A stretch of 64,000 bases of DNA from Istiophorus platypterus (lineage: Eukaryota > Chordata > Actinopteri > Istiophoriformes > Istiophoridae), in NCBI GenBank assembly GCA_016859345.1, contig CM029123.1, positions 531,501 to 595,500 on the forward strand, read 5' to 3'. Positions 49,003-58,441 of the stretch are shown piece after piece. The translations under genes were made by a program, and so were the position numbers. Under the pieces are notes generated by a model, which worked only from the letters and a program-made list of their open reading frames with translations, was not told the DNA's origin and ran no database searches. Position 1 is the first letter of the stretch. Each line of letters begins with the position of its first letter.

Positions 49003-50678
49003 TCTCTTGGTATTGAGCTGATTGAATGTTGAGACAAAACCATGCTCTTGGTCGTATTGACACCAATACTTTAAGGTATGGTTAAGGTTATGAAATGATG
49101 GTTTATGGTTAAAATAAAGCCACTACATCCAGCCACAATTATACTTTTCACGTGCCACAAAAAGATCACACTACATCCTACACTGCCACTGAAAGTCAGC
49201 AGCAGGCAATACTACTGAGCAGCAAAATTATCTAACATCAACCAACCACTCCAAAAGATTCTGCGCAGAAAAAATCAATTAGGACTAAAGGGCTACCAAT
49301 GCCATGAGAGGACAGAGTCATTTATGCATCATGCAAGCAGATGCAATTTTCAATTATGAAATAAGCTCTTCTTTGATTGACTTCAACATTGTTTTGTTTC
49401 TCATGATGCAGCCACTGGTGCATGATCACAAAGGTACTTAACAATACCTGACAACTACTGTTGTTTTAGAGCCAGTTCAAGTGCAGTCTGAATCAGGTTA
49501 ATGCATGTTGTAACTACAGTTTTCTGTATATACAATGCTTTCTATAAACAGTGTGTAAGTAGAGATCATTAAAAATCAGATTATCTGCAAGTCTAGCATG
49601 TAGAGAAAAACACAATTTTCATATGCATTTACCTTATTCATCAAGACTTAGCTTAAATACACACTTAAATTTTATGAAAAAAATGCAATTTTTTCCCCTA
49701 CATACAAAGTGGACTCCTAGCTTACAATACTGGCCAACCCACTCCAACCCTACACTGCATTACAAGCTAAACATCAAAACGCAGAAATGTAGAGATGGCC
49801 ATTTCAACTAACACACTTGTGTAAACAGCCCATGAGAATATGGTAAAAAAAAGAAAAAAAAACATTATTCATTTAATTTTAAAAATGGTGGACTGACTGC
49901 ATTTTTTGTTTAATCATATTAGTCACTTACTTTAGTACACAATGTACATAAAGAAGACATGCATCTCCTCATCCACACTTTGGAGATGCTTGTCAAAAAG
50001 GATGGAAAAAAGCACGAATAATTTATTTGACAATTAATCTATGTAGGGATGTCTATCTATCTATGGGTCAGTCAAAGTCTCTTACTTTACCATTATCTCT
50101 TAATATGTCCAGTTCTATTGAATTATTTAACTTTATTTAACTGGTTAAACATTATATTGGTATTATTTTTCATTAACAAACATCTCCCATGTCTTCAAGA
50201 TACAGTGTTGGTGGAATTGATGGATATATGCTTGTTAATTAACACCATACCTAAAGCATTATGCAAAATGCACATGTCATGTTTTCAATACTGTAGTTTT
50301 TGAGGGGAGAGGGGCAAGTTCATTTCTAGTTCAGGAAACCAGAATGGTCAGAAACAGAATCAGAAACTCTTTCCAGAGCAAACAACAATGCTGTAGATTG
50401 TTGAATGAATTTTTCTACCTCTCACCAGTATTTTGGTGCAAGTCCAAGACAGCTCTCAAGTCATTTCAGACAAGTCAAAGTCAACCTTGGGATTTTAGCT
50501 GGTGAGAACCGGAGATGTGTGATGCTGTAAGCCACTAATAAGTTAAGTCTCACAGGAATTTAGTCCAAGTCAAGTCTGCAGCCCTCATTTTGAAGCCTGA
50601 CTCAAGTCCAAGTCTCATGTCTACAGTTCATTGGTTTAGCTCAGTATGAAAATCAATGTTTTCTTATGTCGTGTGTAG
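49003..50678. other. Unassigned sequence
   Basis: The first 300 bp may still be hAT-derived. Beyond that nothing is recognised. Confidence 0.45.
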
Positions 50679-50685
50679 GTGTGTG

Positions 50686-50745
<60 letters not shown>

Positions 50746-50761
50746 TGTGTGTGTGTGTGTG
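50679..50761. repeat. (GT)n microsatellite
   Basis: About 80 bp of GT units with 'gttt' and 'gtga' interruptions. Confidence 0.97.
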
Positions 50762-52279
50762 CATGTTTTTGTGTGTGGTTCCCAGATTTTCACACTTGAC
50801 TGAATGTGCAGTCTATGTTTATATGAACCAACAATGCATCTACAACAGATACTAGTTGTAGCTAGCTAACAATTTACACAATAATTATGTTTGTGAAGAG
50901 TTAGCTGATGTTTAAACATAGACCTCACCAAGAATTCCTTTTTTTCTCTTTAGTTTCTCTCTTTTATCCTATTTTTAACTATTGCAGACATATTGTCACA
51001 CAACCTCTACAAGGTACACAGTAAACATGTAATTAATGATCTGAGAGCCTGGTTGCTTTAAAAATAGCATCCCACGGTTCTTATACAGATACTCATTATC
51101 AAAACATCTTTGTAGTTAAGAAACTGCATCGATAATAGGATGAAATCACTCTGGCTTGTGGTTTTAATCACATACAAATACCTAATCTGTTTCACTAAAT
51201 AGTGACATCACACCTAGAGGAAAAGAAATACATGTCAACTTTATTCTAGACAGTGAGCTGCAGTTAGCTGGTCTGTTAGTTACAGACAGCAGACAAGAGA
51301 AAGAAGAAACCAATAATAATGATGATGGAAATTGTAGGTAAATAAAAGAGTGTCCTGGCCATTGTTTGATGTGTGTGCATAAGTATTCACCAGAGCTGGT
51401 GATGAGTGGGTTAATGTAAGACTGAGGCTTTTATGCTCTGTAGTTCAGAGTCTGCTGCCGTGTGCCATCCCCCATTGAGAACACCACCTAATTACAAGCA
51501 CTATCAAGGAAGACCGTGTGCTTGTGTGTGTACATACATGATGGTCTTTATGTGTGTGTATGTGTCAACACAAGAGAACCTGTGTGTGCATGAAATTACC
51601 CCCCACCAATGAAACAGGTCATCTACAGACTTCATGAAAGGAGAGGGCAGCCTAATGCAGTGGTGTGAGGAACACCCACCACTTTAAACAAGGCTGCTAC
51701 TGGAGCCTCAGGACTGTGCATGTGTTTCTCTGTGTGTCATGACTAGTTATTTTAGCTTCTAATCAGCTTTTCTAATGAATGAAACAGCATAGTTATTCAT
51801 CCATATCTACAGTGCTGAAATTGAAATCACAGTTTACTGTCACATAGTTTTTCAGTCTACACAAAAATATAAATCTTTTTAGATCTCTGGTTGTTCTACC
51901 CCCATTTTGACAAGAAACTACAAAACTGTGCATGAAAATAAAATAATAACAATAATAAAGTTTATTTCTTAAAGCACCTTTGAGACATATAATGCAGCTG
52001 AATATACACCTGCTTAAATGTGCATTTAAACCATTTGAACATTTTGATAAAAAGCTTAAAATACAATAATACTGTGTGAGAAAGATTAAATTTCAAGAAG
52101 ATTCAAGAACATAAGCAAGACAAAAAATATCACTGAGGCTACTTAACATTGATATTGAATACATTTCTTTAAGGAATTTACAAAAGTTGCATGTCAGAAA
52201 GCTGTTGCACAGTTTTGTAATACAAATACGCTGCCTATCCGTACTACTTTGTGTTAACTATTGGTACATTTACTGTTGA
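50762..52279. other. Unassigned sequence
   Basis: No gene recognised. The block 51395-51515 is less AT-rich, with 'gctgccgtgtgccatccccc', and could be a conserved non-coding element. Confidence 0.4.
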
Positions 52280-52680
52280 AGTGCTCACTGGCCTGAAACA
52301 ATGGTGGTGAGTAGGAGAGACACTATGGTGGTTCTCAGTGTGTTGTAATCTAGTAACACAATTTTAAATCCAATTCTAAAGAGACAGGGAGCCAGTGTTA
52401 GTGTCAATTATATTTGCTCCTGAGTTTTGCTATAGTCAAGGTGAGAAAAGTAAGTCATATCAATAATGACACCTAACTTTTCTTGATATTTCACACCATA
52501 CTGTTGTATAATCTTGCCAAGTGGAATTACTTTCAATGAAAATAGGCATGGATCAACTATTTCTTGTAAGAAGTCAAGTTGAAATGAACAAACCATTTTA
52601 ACAGAAATACCAAGATTTTCTAACCATGGGGAAGATGTGAATGATTTTAATATGCTGGACAATGATGAACCAAGCTAACA
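52280..52680 (-). pseudogene. L2-like LINE reverse transcriptase 3' half, broken
   Basis: A minus frame (52408-52662) gives 'SSPWLENLGISVKMVCSFQL' and 'SLKVIPLGKIIQQYGVKY', followed after a stop by 'LTLAPCLFRIGFKIVLLDY'. These resemble, though out of strict order, the V-K-N-L-G-V, the L-P-L-G-x-I-I and the L-H-W-L-P-V-x-x-R-I-x-F-K-I strands of L2-type LINEs. The order suggests a rearranged or very decayed copy. It stops 340 bp from the RTE LINE and is a separate, older insertion. Confidence 0.5.
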
Positions 52681-53057
52681 GTTGATACCGTGTCACACTA
52701 GTGGTGTTGGTACTTCAAAATCACTTGTCCAATTAACCCATTCAATAGAGACATTTGCTTCTTATGTTGAATTTTTGGTTTTGGTTATACTGAGTTTCAA
52801 AAGGGATTTTCACCATGCACTATTACTAGAAACTATAGCTCACTCAATATGGGAAGAGATGTGCCGTATTACTATTTTATGCTAGCCACCAAATTCTCCT
52901 TGTGCCATTATAAATTATGGCAATATCCTGACGAGTAGTAATGTAAATGTAATTTATAGACTGTCATCCTTTACATTTTTTTATAATTATACTAATATAT
53001 TTCAATCAATGTACTAAAGTTGTTGTCTTCTTCTTCTTTTTCTTTCGGCTTTTCCCT

Positions 53058-54824
53058 TTAGGGGTCGCCACAGCAAATCAGTGTCCTCCATCTAACCCTG
53101 TCTTCTGCATCCTCTTCTCTCACACCAACTACCTTCATGTCCACTTTCACTACATCCATAAACCTCCTCTTTGGTCTTCCTCTAGGCCTCCTGCCTGGCA
53201 GTTCAAAACTCAGTATCCTTCTACCAATATAATCACTATCTCTTCTCAGTACATGTCCAAACCATCTCAGTCTGGCCTCTCTGACTTTATCTCCAAAACC
53301 TCTAACATGTGCTGTCCCTCTGATGTACTCATTCCTGATCCTATCCATCCTGGTCACTCCCAGAGAGAACCTCAACATCTTCATCTCTGCTACCTCCAGC
53401 TCTGCCTCCTGTCTTTTCCTCAGTGGCACTGACTCTAGACCAAACAGCATCGCTGGTCTCACCACAGTTTTGTACACCTTTCCTTTCATTTTAGCTGAAA
53501 CTCTTCTATCACACATCACACCTGACACTTTTCTCCACCCGTTCCAGCCTGCCTGCACACGCTTCTTCACCTCTTTTCCACACTCTCCATTGCCCTGGAC
53601 TGTTGACCCTAAGTACTTAAAATCCTCCACCTTCTTTATCTCTTCTCCCTGTAACCTCACTCTTCCACTTGGGTCCCTCTCGTTCGCACACATGTACTCT
53701 GTCTTGCTGCGGCTAACCTTCATTCCTCTCCTTTCCAGGGCAAATCTCCACCTCTCAAGCTTCTCCTCCACCTGTTCCCTGCTCTCACTACATATCACAA
53801 TGTCATCTGCAAACATCATAGTCCATGGAGATTCCTGTCTAACCTCGTCTGTCAGTCTGTCCATCACCATAGCAAACAAGAAGGGGCTTAGAGCTGATCC
53901 CTGATGCAGTCCCACCTCCACCTTGAACTCCTCTGTCACACCTACAGCACACCTAACCACTGTCTTACAGTCCACATACATGTCCTGCACCACTCTAACA
54001 TACTTCTCTGTCACTCCAGACTTCCTCATACAGTACCACAGTTCCTCTCTGGGCACCCTGTCATACGCTTTCTCCAGATCTACAAAGACACAATGCGGCT
54101 CCCTCTGACCTTCCCTGTACTTCTCTATCAACATCCTCAAAGCAAATACTGCATCTGTGGTACTCTTTTTTGGCATGAAGCCATACTGCTGCTCACAAAT
54201 GCTCACTTTTGCCCTTAGTCTAGCTTCAACTACTCTTTCCCGTAGCTTCATTGTATGACTCATCAGCTTTATTCCTCTGTAGTTGCCACAGTTCTGCACA
54301 TCTCCCTTGTTCTTAAAAATGGGCACCAGCAGACATCTCCTCCATTCCTCAGGCATCTTCTCACTATCTAAGATCCTGTTAAACAACCCAGTCAGAAACT
54401 CTACTGCCGCCTCTCCTAGACACTTCCATACCTCCACAGGTATATCATCAGGACCAAGTGCCTTTCCACTCTTCATCCTCTTCAGTGCCTTCCTCACTTC
54501 ATCTTTACTAATCTTTGCTATTTCCTGATCCACAACAGCCACATCTTCTAATCTTCGTTCTCTCTCATTTTCCTCATTCATCAACTCTTCAAAGTACTCT
54601 TTCCATCTTCCCATCACACTGCTGGCACCTGTCAATACATTTCCATCTCTATCCTTAATCACCCTAACCTGCTGCACGTCCTTCCCATCTCTGTCTCTCT
54701 GCCTTGCCAATCTGTATAGATCAGTCTCTCCCTCCTTACTGTCCAACCTAACATACAAGTCATCATAAGCCCCTTGTTTGGCCTTTGCCACCTCTACTTT
54801 CACCTTACGCTGCATCTCTCTGTA
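53058..54824 (-). pseudogene. RTE LINE A reverse transcriptase
   Basis: Reverse transcriptase part of copy A, open from the amber codon at 54825-54827 down to 53058; the first ATG is at 54813-54815, giving 585 codons. It would prime cDNA at the nicked target. Counting from that ATG, a linker fills about residues 1-170. Palm motif FVDLEKAYDRV is at 244-254 with catalytic Asp 246, QGSALSPFLF at 305-314, and the FADD box at 335-338 (codons 53802-53813) with both catalytic Asp present. A basic C-terminal part follows with 'LRWFGHVLRRDSDYIGRR' and 'RGRPKRRFMDVV', ending CCGDP. All catalytic residues look intact. The likely native protein is one fusion with the endonuclease, so translation from the internal ATG is only a bioinformatic start. 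The plus-strand frames over it are shadows. Confidence 0.9.
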
Positions 54825-55977
54825 CTACTGTCTACTCTCTTCAGTCCTCTCAGTGTCCCACTTCTTCTTAGCTAATCTCTTTTTCTGTATACACTCCTGC
54901 ACCTCCTCATTCCACCACCAAGTCTCCTTATCTACTTTCCTTCCAGATGACACACCAAGTACTCTCCTCCCTGTCTCCCTGATCACATTAGCTGTAGTTG
55001 TCCAGTCATCTGGAAGCACCTCCTGACCTCCCAGAGCCTGCCTCAACTCCTTCCTAAAAGTCATGCAACACTCTTCCTTTTTTAGCTTCCACCATTTCGT
55101 CCTCTGCTCTGCCTTTGTCCTCTTCGTCTTCCTCACCACCAAGGTCATCCTACCCACCAGCATTCTATGCTGTCTGGCTACACTCTCACCAACCACTACT
55201 TTGCAGTCACTGATCTCCTTCAGATTACACCGTCTACACAAGATGTAGTGTATCTGTGTGCTCCTACCTCCACTCTTATACGTCACCCTGTGCTCCTGCC
55301 TCTTCTGGAAGAAAGTGTTCACTACAGCCATTTCCATCCTTTTTGCAAAATCAACCACCATCTGTCCTTCTGCGTTCCTCTCCTGGATACCGAATCTGCC
55401 CATCGCTTCCTCATCGCCTCTGTTTCCTGCACCAACACGTCCATTGAAGTCTGCACCAATGACAACTCTTTCATCTCTAGGGATTCTCTGTATGGCTTCA
55501 TCAAGGTCCGACCAGAATTTCTCCTTCTCCTCCAGCTCACAGCCTACCTGTGGAGCATACCCACTAACCCCATTGAACATTACACTTTCGATTTCTAGCT
55601 TCAGACTCATCACTCTATCCGACACTCTTTTTACCTCCAGGACATTCCTAACAAGCTCCTCCTTCAAGATAACTCCTACTCCCTTTCTCTTCCTATCTAC
55701 ACCATGGTAGAACAACTTGAACCCTGCTCCCAAACTTCTAGCCTTGCTACCTTTCCACCTGGTCTCCTGGACACACAGTATGTCTACCTTCCTCCTCTGC
55801 ATCATGTCAACTAACTCTCTACCCTTTCCTGTCATGGTTCCAACATTCAAAGTCCCTACTCTCAGTCCTAGCCTCTTGGCATTCCTCTTCTCTCTCTTCC
55901 TACGAACACACCTTCCTCCTCTCCTTCTTCTACCAACAGTAGTCCAATTTCCACCGGCACCCTGTAGGTGAACAGCA
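54825..55977 (-). pseudogene. RTE LINE A apurinic-type endonuclease, one catalytic residue altered
   Basis: APE-like endonuclease of copy A, which nicks target DNA. The motifs are 'LRVGTLNVGTMTGKGREL', 'VDILCVQETRWKGSK' with the metal-binding Glu, 'SGYAPQ', 'VIGADFNGRVG' with the D-x-N pair, and 'RVTYKSGGRSTQ' followed by I-H-Y-I-L. In the family this last box reads I/V-D-Y; here the Asp codon is CAC (His) at 55248-55250, a single-base change. 'ARQHRMLV' carries the terminal His region. A TAG at 54825-54827 separates it, in the same frame, from the reverse transcriptase. The apparent ATG at 56031-56033 lies in inserted copy B and is not the native start; the native frame continues at 57257. 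Confidence 0.88.
55959..55977. repeat. Left target-site duplication of LINE B (19 bp)
   Basis: 'accctgtaggtgaacagca' immediately precedes the first base of copy B. It is identical to 57257-57275. Confidence 0.95.
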
Positions 55978-57256
55978 ACAAGGGAGATGTGCAGAACTGT
56001 GGCAACTACAGAGGAATAAAGCTGATGAGCCATACAATGAAGCTATGGGAAAGAGTAGTTGAAGCTAGACTAAGGGCAAAAGTGAGCATTTGTGAGCAGC
56101 AGTATGGCTTCATGCCAAAAAAGGGTACCACAGATGCAGTATTTGCTTTGAGGATGTTGATAGAGAAGTACAGGGAAGGTCAGAGGGAGCTGCATTGTGT
56201 CTTTGTAGATCTGGAGAAAGCGTATGACAGGGTGCCCAGAGAGGAACTGTGGTACTGTATGAGGAAGTCTGGAGTGACAGAGAAGTATGTTAGAGTGGTG
56301 CAGGACATGTATGTGGACTGTAAGACAGTGGTTAGGTGTGCTGTAGGTGTGACAGAGGAGTTCAAGGTGGAAGTGGGACTGCATCAGGGATCAGCTCTAA
56401 GCCCCTTCTTGTTTGCTATGGTGATGGACAGACTGACAGATGAGGTTAGACAGGAATCTCCATGGACTATGATGTTTGCAGATGACATTGTGATATGTAG
56501 TGAGAGCAGGGAACAGGTGGAGGAGAAGCTTGAGAGGTGGAGATTTGCCCTGGAAAGGAGAGGAATGAAGGTTAGCCGCAGCAAGACAGAGTACATGTGT
56601 GTGAATGAGAGGCACCCAAGTGGAAGAGTGAGGTTACAGGGAGAAGAGATAAAGAAGGTGGAGGATTTTAAGTACTTAGGGTCAACAGTCCAGGGCAATG
56701 GAGAGTGTGGAAAAGAGGTGAAGAAGCGTGTGCAGGCAGGCTGGAACGGGTGGAGAAAAGTGTCAGGTGTGATGTGTGATAGAAGAGTTTCAGCTAAAAT
56801 GAAAGGAAAGGTGTACAAAACTGTGGTGAGACCAGCGATGCTGTTTGGTCTAGAGACAGTGCCACTGAGGAAAAGACAGGAGGCAGAGCTGGAGGTAGCA
56901 GAGATGAAGATGTTGAGGTTCTCTGGGAGTGACCAGGATGGATAGGATCAGGAATGAGTACATCAGAGGGACAGCACATGTTAGAGGTTTTGGAGATAAA
57001 GTCAGAGAGGCCAGATTGAGATGGTTTGGACATGTCCTGAGAAGAGATAGTGAATATATTGGTAGAAGGATACTGAGTTTTGAACTGCCAGGCAGGAGGT
57101 CTAGAGGAAGACCAAAGAGGAGGTTTATGGATGTAGTGAAAGTAGACATGAAGGTAGTTGGTGTGAGAGAAGAGGACGCAGAAGACAGGGTTAGATGGAG
57201 GACACTGATTCGCTGTGGCGACCCCTAAAGGGAAAAGCCGAAAGAAAAAGAAGAAG
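55978..57256 (+). mobile_element. RTE-clade LINE copy B, 5'-truncated, inserted in copy A
   Basis: About 1279 bp on the plus strand, equivalent to copy A from about 54310 down to its 3' end. It lacks the endonuclease and the front of the reverse transcriptase, a typical 5' truncation. The 5' junction shares a few bases (aacaaggg) with the target edge, a sign of microhomology. The tail is short AAG repeats directly abutting the target duplication. It is in inverted orientation to A, so A and B form a long inverted repeat. Confidence 0.95.
55979..57228 (+). pseudogene. RTE LINE B partial reverse transcriptase, frameshifted
   Basis: The frame holds 'NCGNYRGIKLMSHTMKLW', FVDLEKAYDRV, QGSALSPFLF and FADD, all catalytic residues as in copy A. 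A 2-bp deletion (ctctct in A, ctct in B, near 56920) shifts the frame, which ends at 56945. The original frame resumes from 56929 to 57228 ('TRMDRIRNEYIRGTAHVRG' to 'IRCGDP'). I count nine amino-acid differences from A over the shared part. There is no native start; the apparent GTG start at 55968 lies in the target duplication. Not functional. Confidence 0.9.
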
Positions 57257-57275
57257 ACCCTGTAGGTGAACAGCA
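57257..57275. repeat. Right target-site duplication of LINE B (19 bp)
   Basis: 'accctgtaggtgaacagca' follows directly after the AAG tail of copy B. An exact match to 55959-55977 proves insertion into copy A by target-primed reverse transcription. Confidence 0.95.
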
Positions 57276-57421
57276 CCGGCGGTCGTTGTTAACCCAGGCC
57301 TCGACCGATCCGGTATGGGATTCATAGATTTGATTCGCATCTTTGATTTGGCAAAAGTTTTACGTCGGATGCCCTTCCTGACACAACCCTCTGTATTTAT
57401 CCAGGCTTGGGACCGGCACAA
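57257..57421 (-). pseudogene. RTE LINE A N-terminal coding segment, cut off by copy B
   Basis: Beyond copy B the minus frame of the endonuclease resumes in phase through the duplicated target site (the residues AVHLQ are encoded on both sides). Here it gives 'GCVRKGIRRKTFAKSKMRI', familiar as N-terminal text of fish RTE copies. The only in-frame ATG I see is at 57338-57340; upstream the frame stays open to at least 57421. The true start is undecided. Confidence 0.7.
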
Positions 57422-57436
57422 TAAGACACTGGCTTG

Positions 57437-57476
57437 TGTCCCCTTGCGGCTACATTTGTCCCCTTGCAGCTACATT
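57437..57476. repeat. Tandem 20-bp duplication
   Basis: 'tgtccccttgcggctacatt' is followed at once by the same 20 bases with one change (cag for cgg). It lies at the 5' edge of LINE A and may mark its end or a local duplication. Confidence 0.85.
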
Positions 57477-57600
57477 ACTAGCAACACATAAGGTAAAAGA
57501 GACAAATCTCTATCGACAATTTATACGGGAGAGTCCAGCTCAGTTTCCATAATACTTCCTGACTTCATGTCACTAGCCTCAGTTTCACTCTACTCTATTT
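57477..57600. other. Unassigned flank
   Basis: Flank of LINE A; no recognised feature. Confidence 0.5.
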
Positions 57601-57667
57601 TTGCATAGACTTTTTCCCCAACAATAAAACCAGTCACTGGTTTTAATGTTATAGCTGATCGGTGTAT
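57600..57667. repeat. Tc1-type terminal repeat palindrome (solo)
   Basis: 'ttttaatgttatagctgatc' then 'ggtgta' is the terminal inverted repeat of a widespread fish Tc1 family. To its left, 'acaataaaaccagt' faces 'actggttttaatgtt' as a hairpin, so two ends seem to abut with the interior lost. The same sequence occurs inverted at 61.58 kb. Confidence 0.65.
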
Positions 57668-58330
57668 ATACTCCTCAAGAATCTCTACTATCACGTCTCA
57701 GCTTTTCAAAGAGACCTATAAAAGAAACAGTCTATGCAAAATCAGAGCATTGCTCTATAGTCTATATTGCTGTAGTATGTTCTCCAGCAACATGGAGTAC
57801 CTTTAAATTTGATCAATTTTGTAAATGTACCATTGAATGGAAAAAGGTGTCACAATCTATGTCCAGGTTTGATCAAATCACCCAGTAGTTTTCCAGATAT
57901 CATGCCTTCTTGAGCCCTGCAATGGTAAATCCCAGAATGAAAACACCTGATGCCACAAACACAGTTTTCAGTGTGTATACAGACAGCTACATGGAGCCTC
58001 CAAGACACAGAGGCACCAAATACCAGAAGATTCTCATACCCTTCATTTCTTATTTCTCTGCAGATTAAACAAACACAGACATACAACCACCTCACGCCAC
58101 AAAGACACAATCATGTGGTGCCTCCAAAACACACAAGCATCACATCCATTCGTGCTTTCCTTTTTGTCCCAACTTAGACAAACAAAGACAGACCCAACTG
58201 GTATTTTCCAGTGTCTGGTGACTTACTATGCATCAGTGCCCTGCTACCCAGTATTATACCCCTCAGCCAGCCTAAATGTTCCACAACACAAAATCAAAAC
58301 CATACAATTACTGTATTGTGTAAGAGCATC
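57668..58330. other. Unassigned intergenic sequence
   Basis: Nothing recognised. Confidence 0.5.
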
Positions 58331-58425
<95 letters not shown>

Positions 58426-58441
58426 GTACGTGTACGTGTGT
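58331..58441. repeat. (GT)n microsatellite
   Basis: About 110 bp of GT units, with 'gttt' and 'gtac' interruptions. Produces spurious Cys/Val frames. Confidence 0.97.

Larger units (their letters stand above)
53025..57476 (-). mobile_element. RTE-clade LINE copy A, near full length, interrupted by copy B
   Basis: Minus-strand non-LTR retrotransposon of the fish RTE clade (Expander/BovB-like). Its 3' end is at about 53025, with short AAG repeats instead of poly-A preceded by 'ggggtcgccacagc'-type text. Its own sequence occupies 53025-55977 and 57257-57476; the part between is copy B. The 5' end region (57257-57476) contains 'ggatgcccttcctgacacaa', widespread in fish copies, and ends in a tandem 20-bp duplication (57437-57456, 57457-57476). 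One long frame encodes endonuclease and reverse transcriptase, broken by an amber codon and by B. I could not identify A's own target duplication. Confidence 0.9.

Noticed and set aside
53323..53904. 193-codon plus-strand frame, and similar plus frames to 55971
   Set aside because: They are antisense shadows of the RTE endonuclease and reverse transcriptase, which carry the real motifs on the minus strand.
56070..57276. Minus-strand frames of 72-160 codons across copy B
   Set aside because: Antisense shadows of the plus-strand reverse transcriptase; several repeat the shadow proteins seen over copy A.
53005..57500. A target-site duplication for LINE A
   Set aside because: I compared 'gtactaaagttgttg' on the left with the sequence after 57476 and found no convincing direct match.
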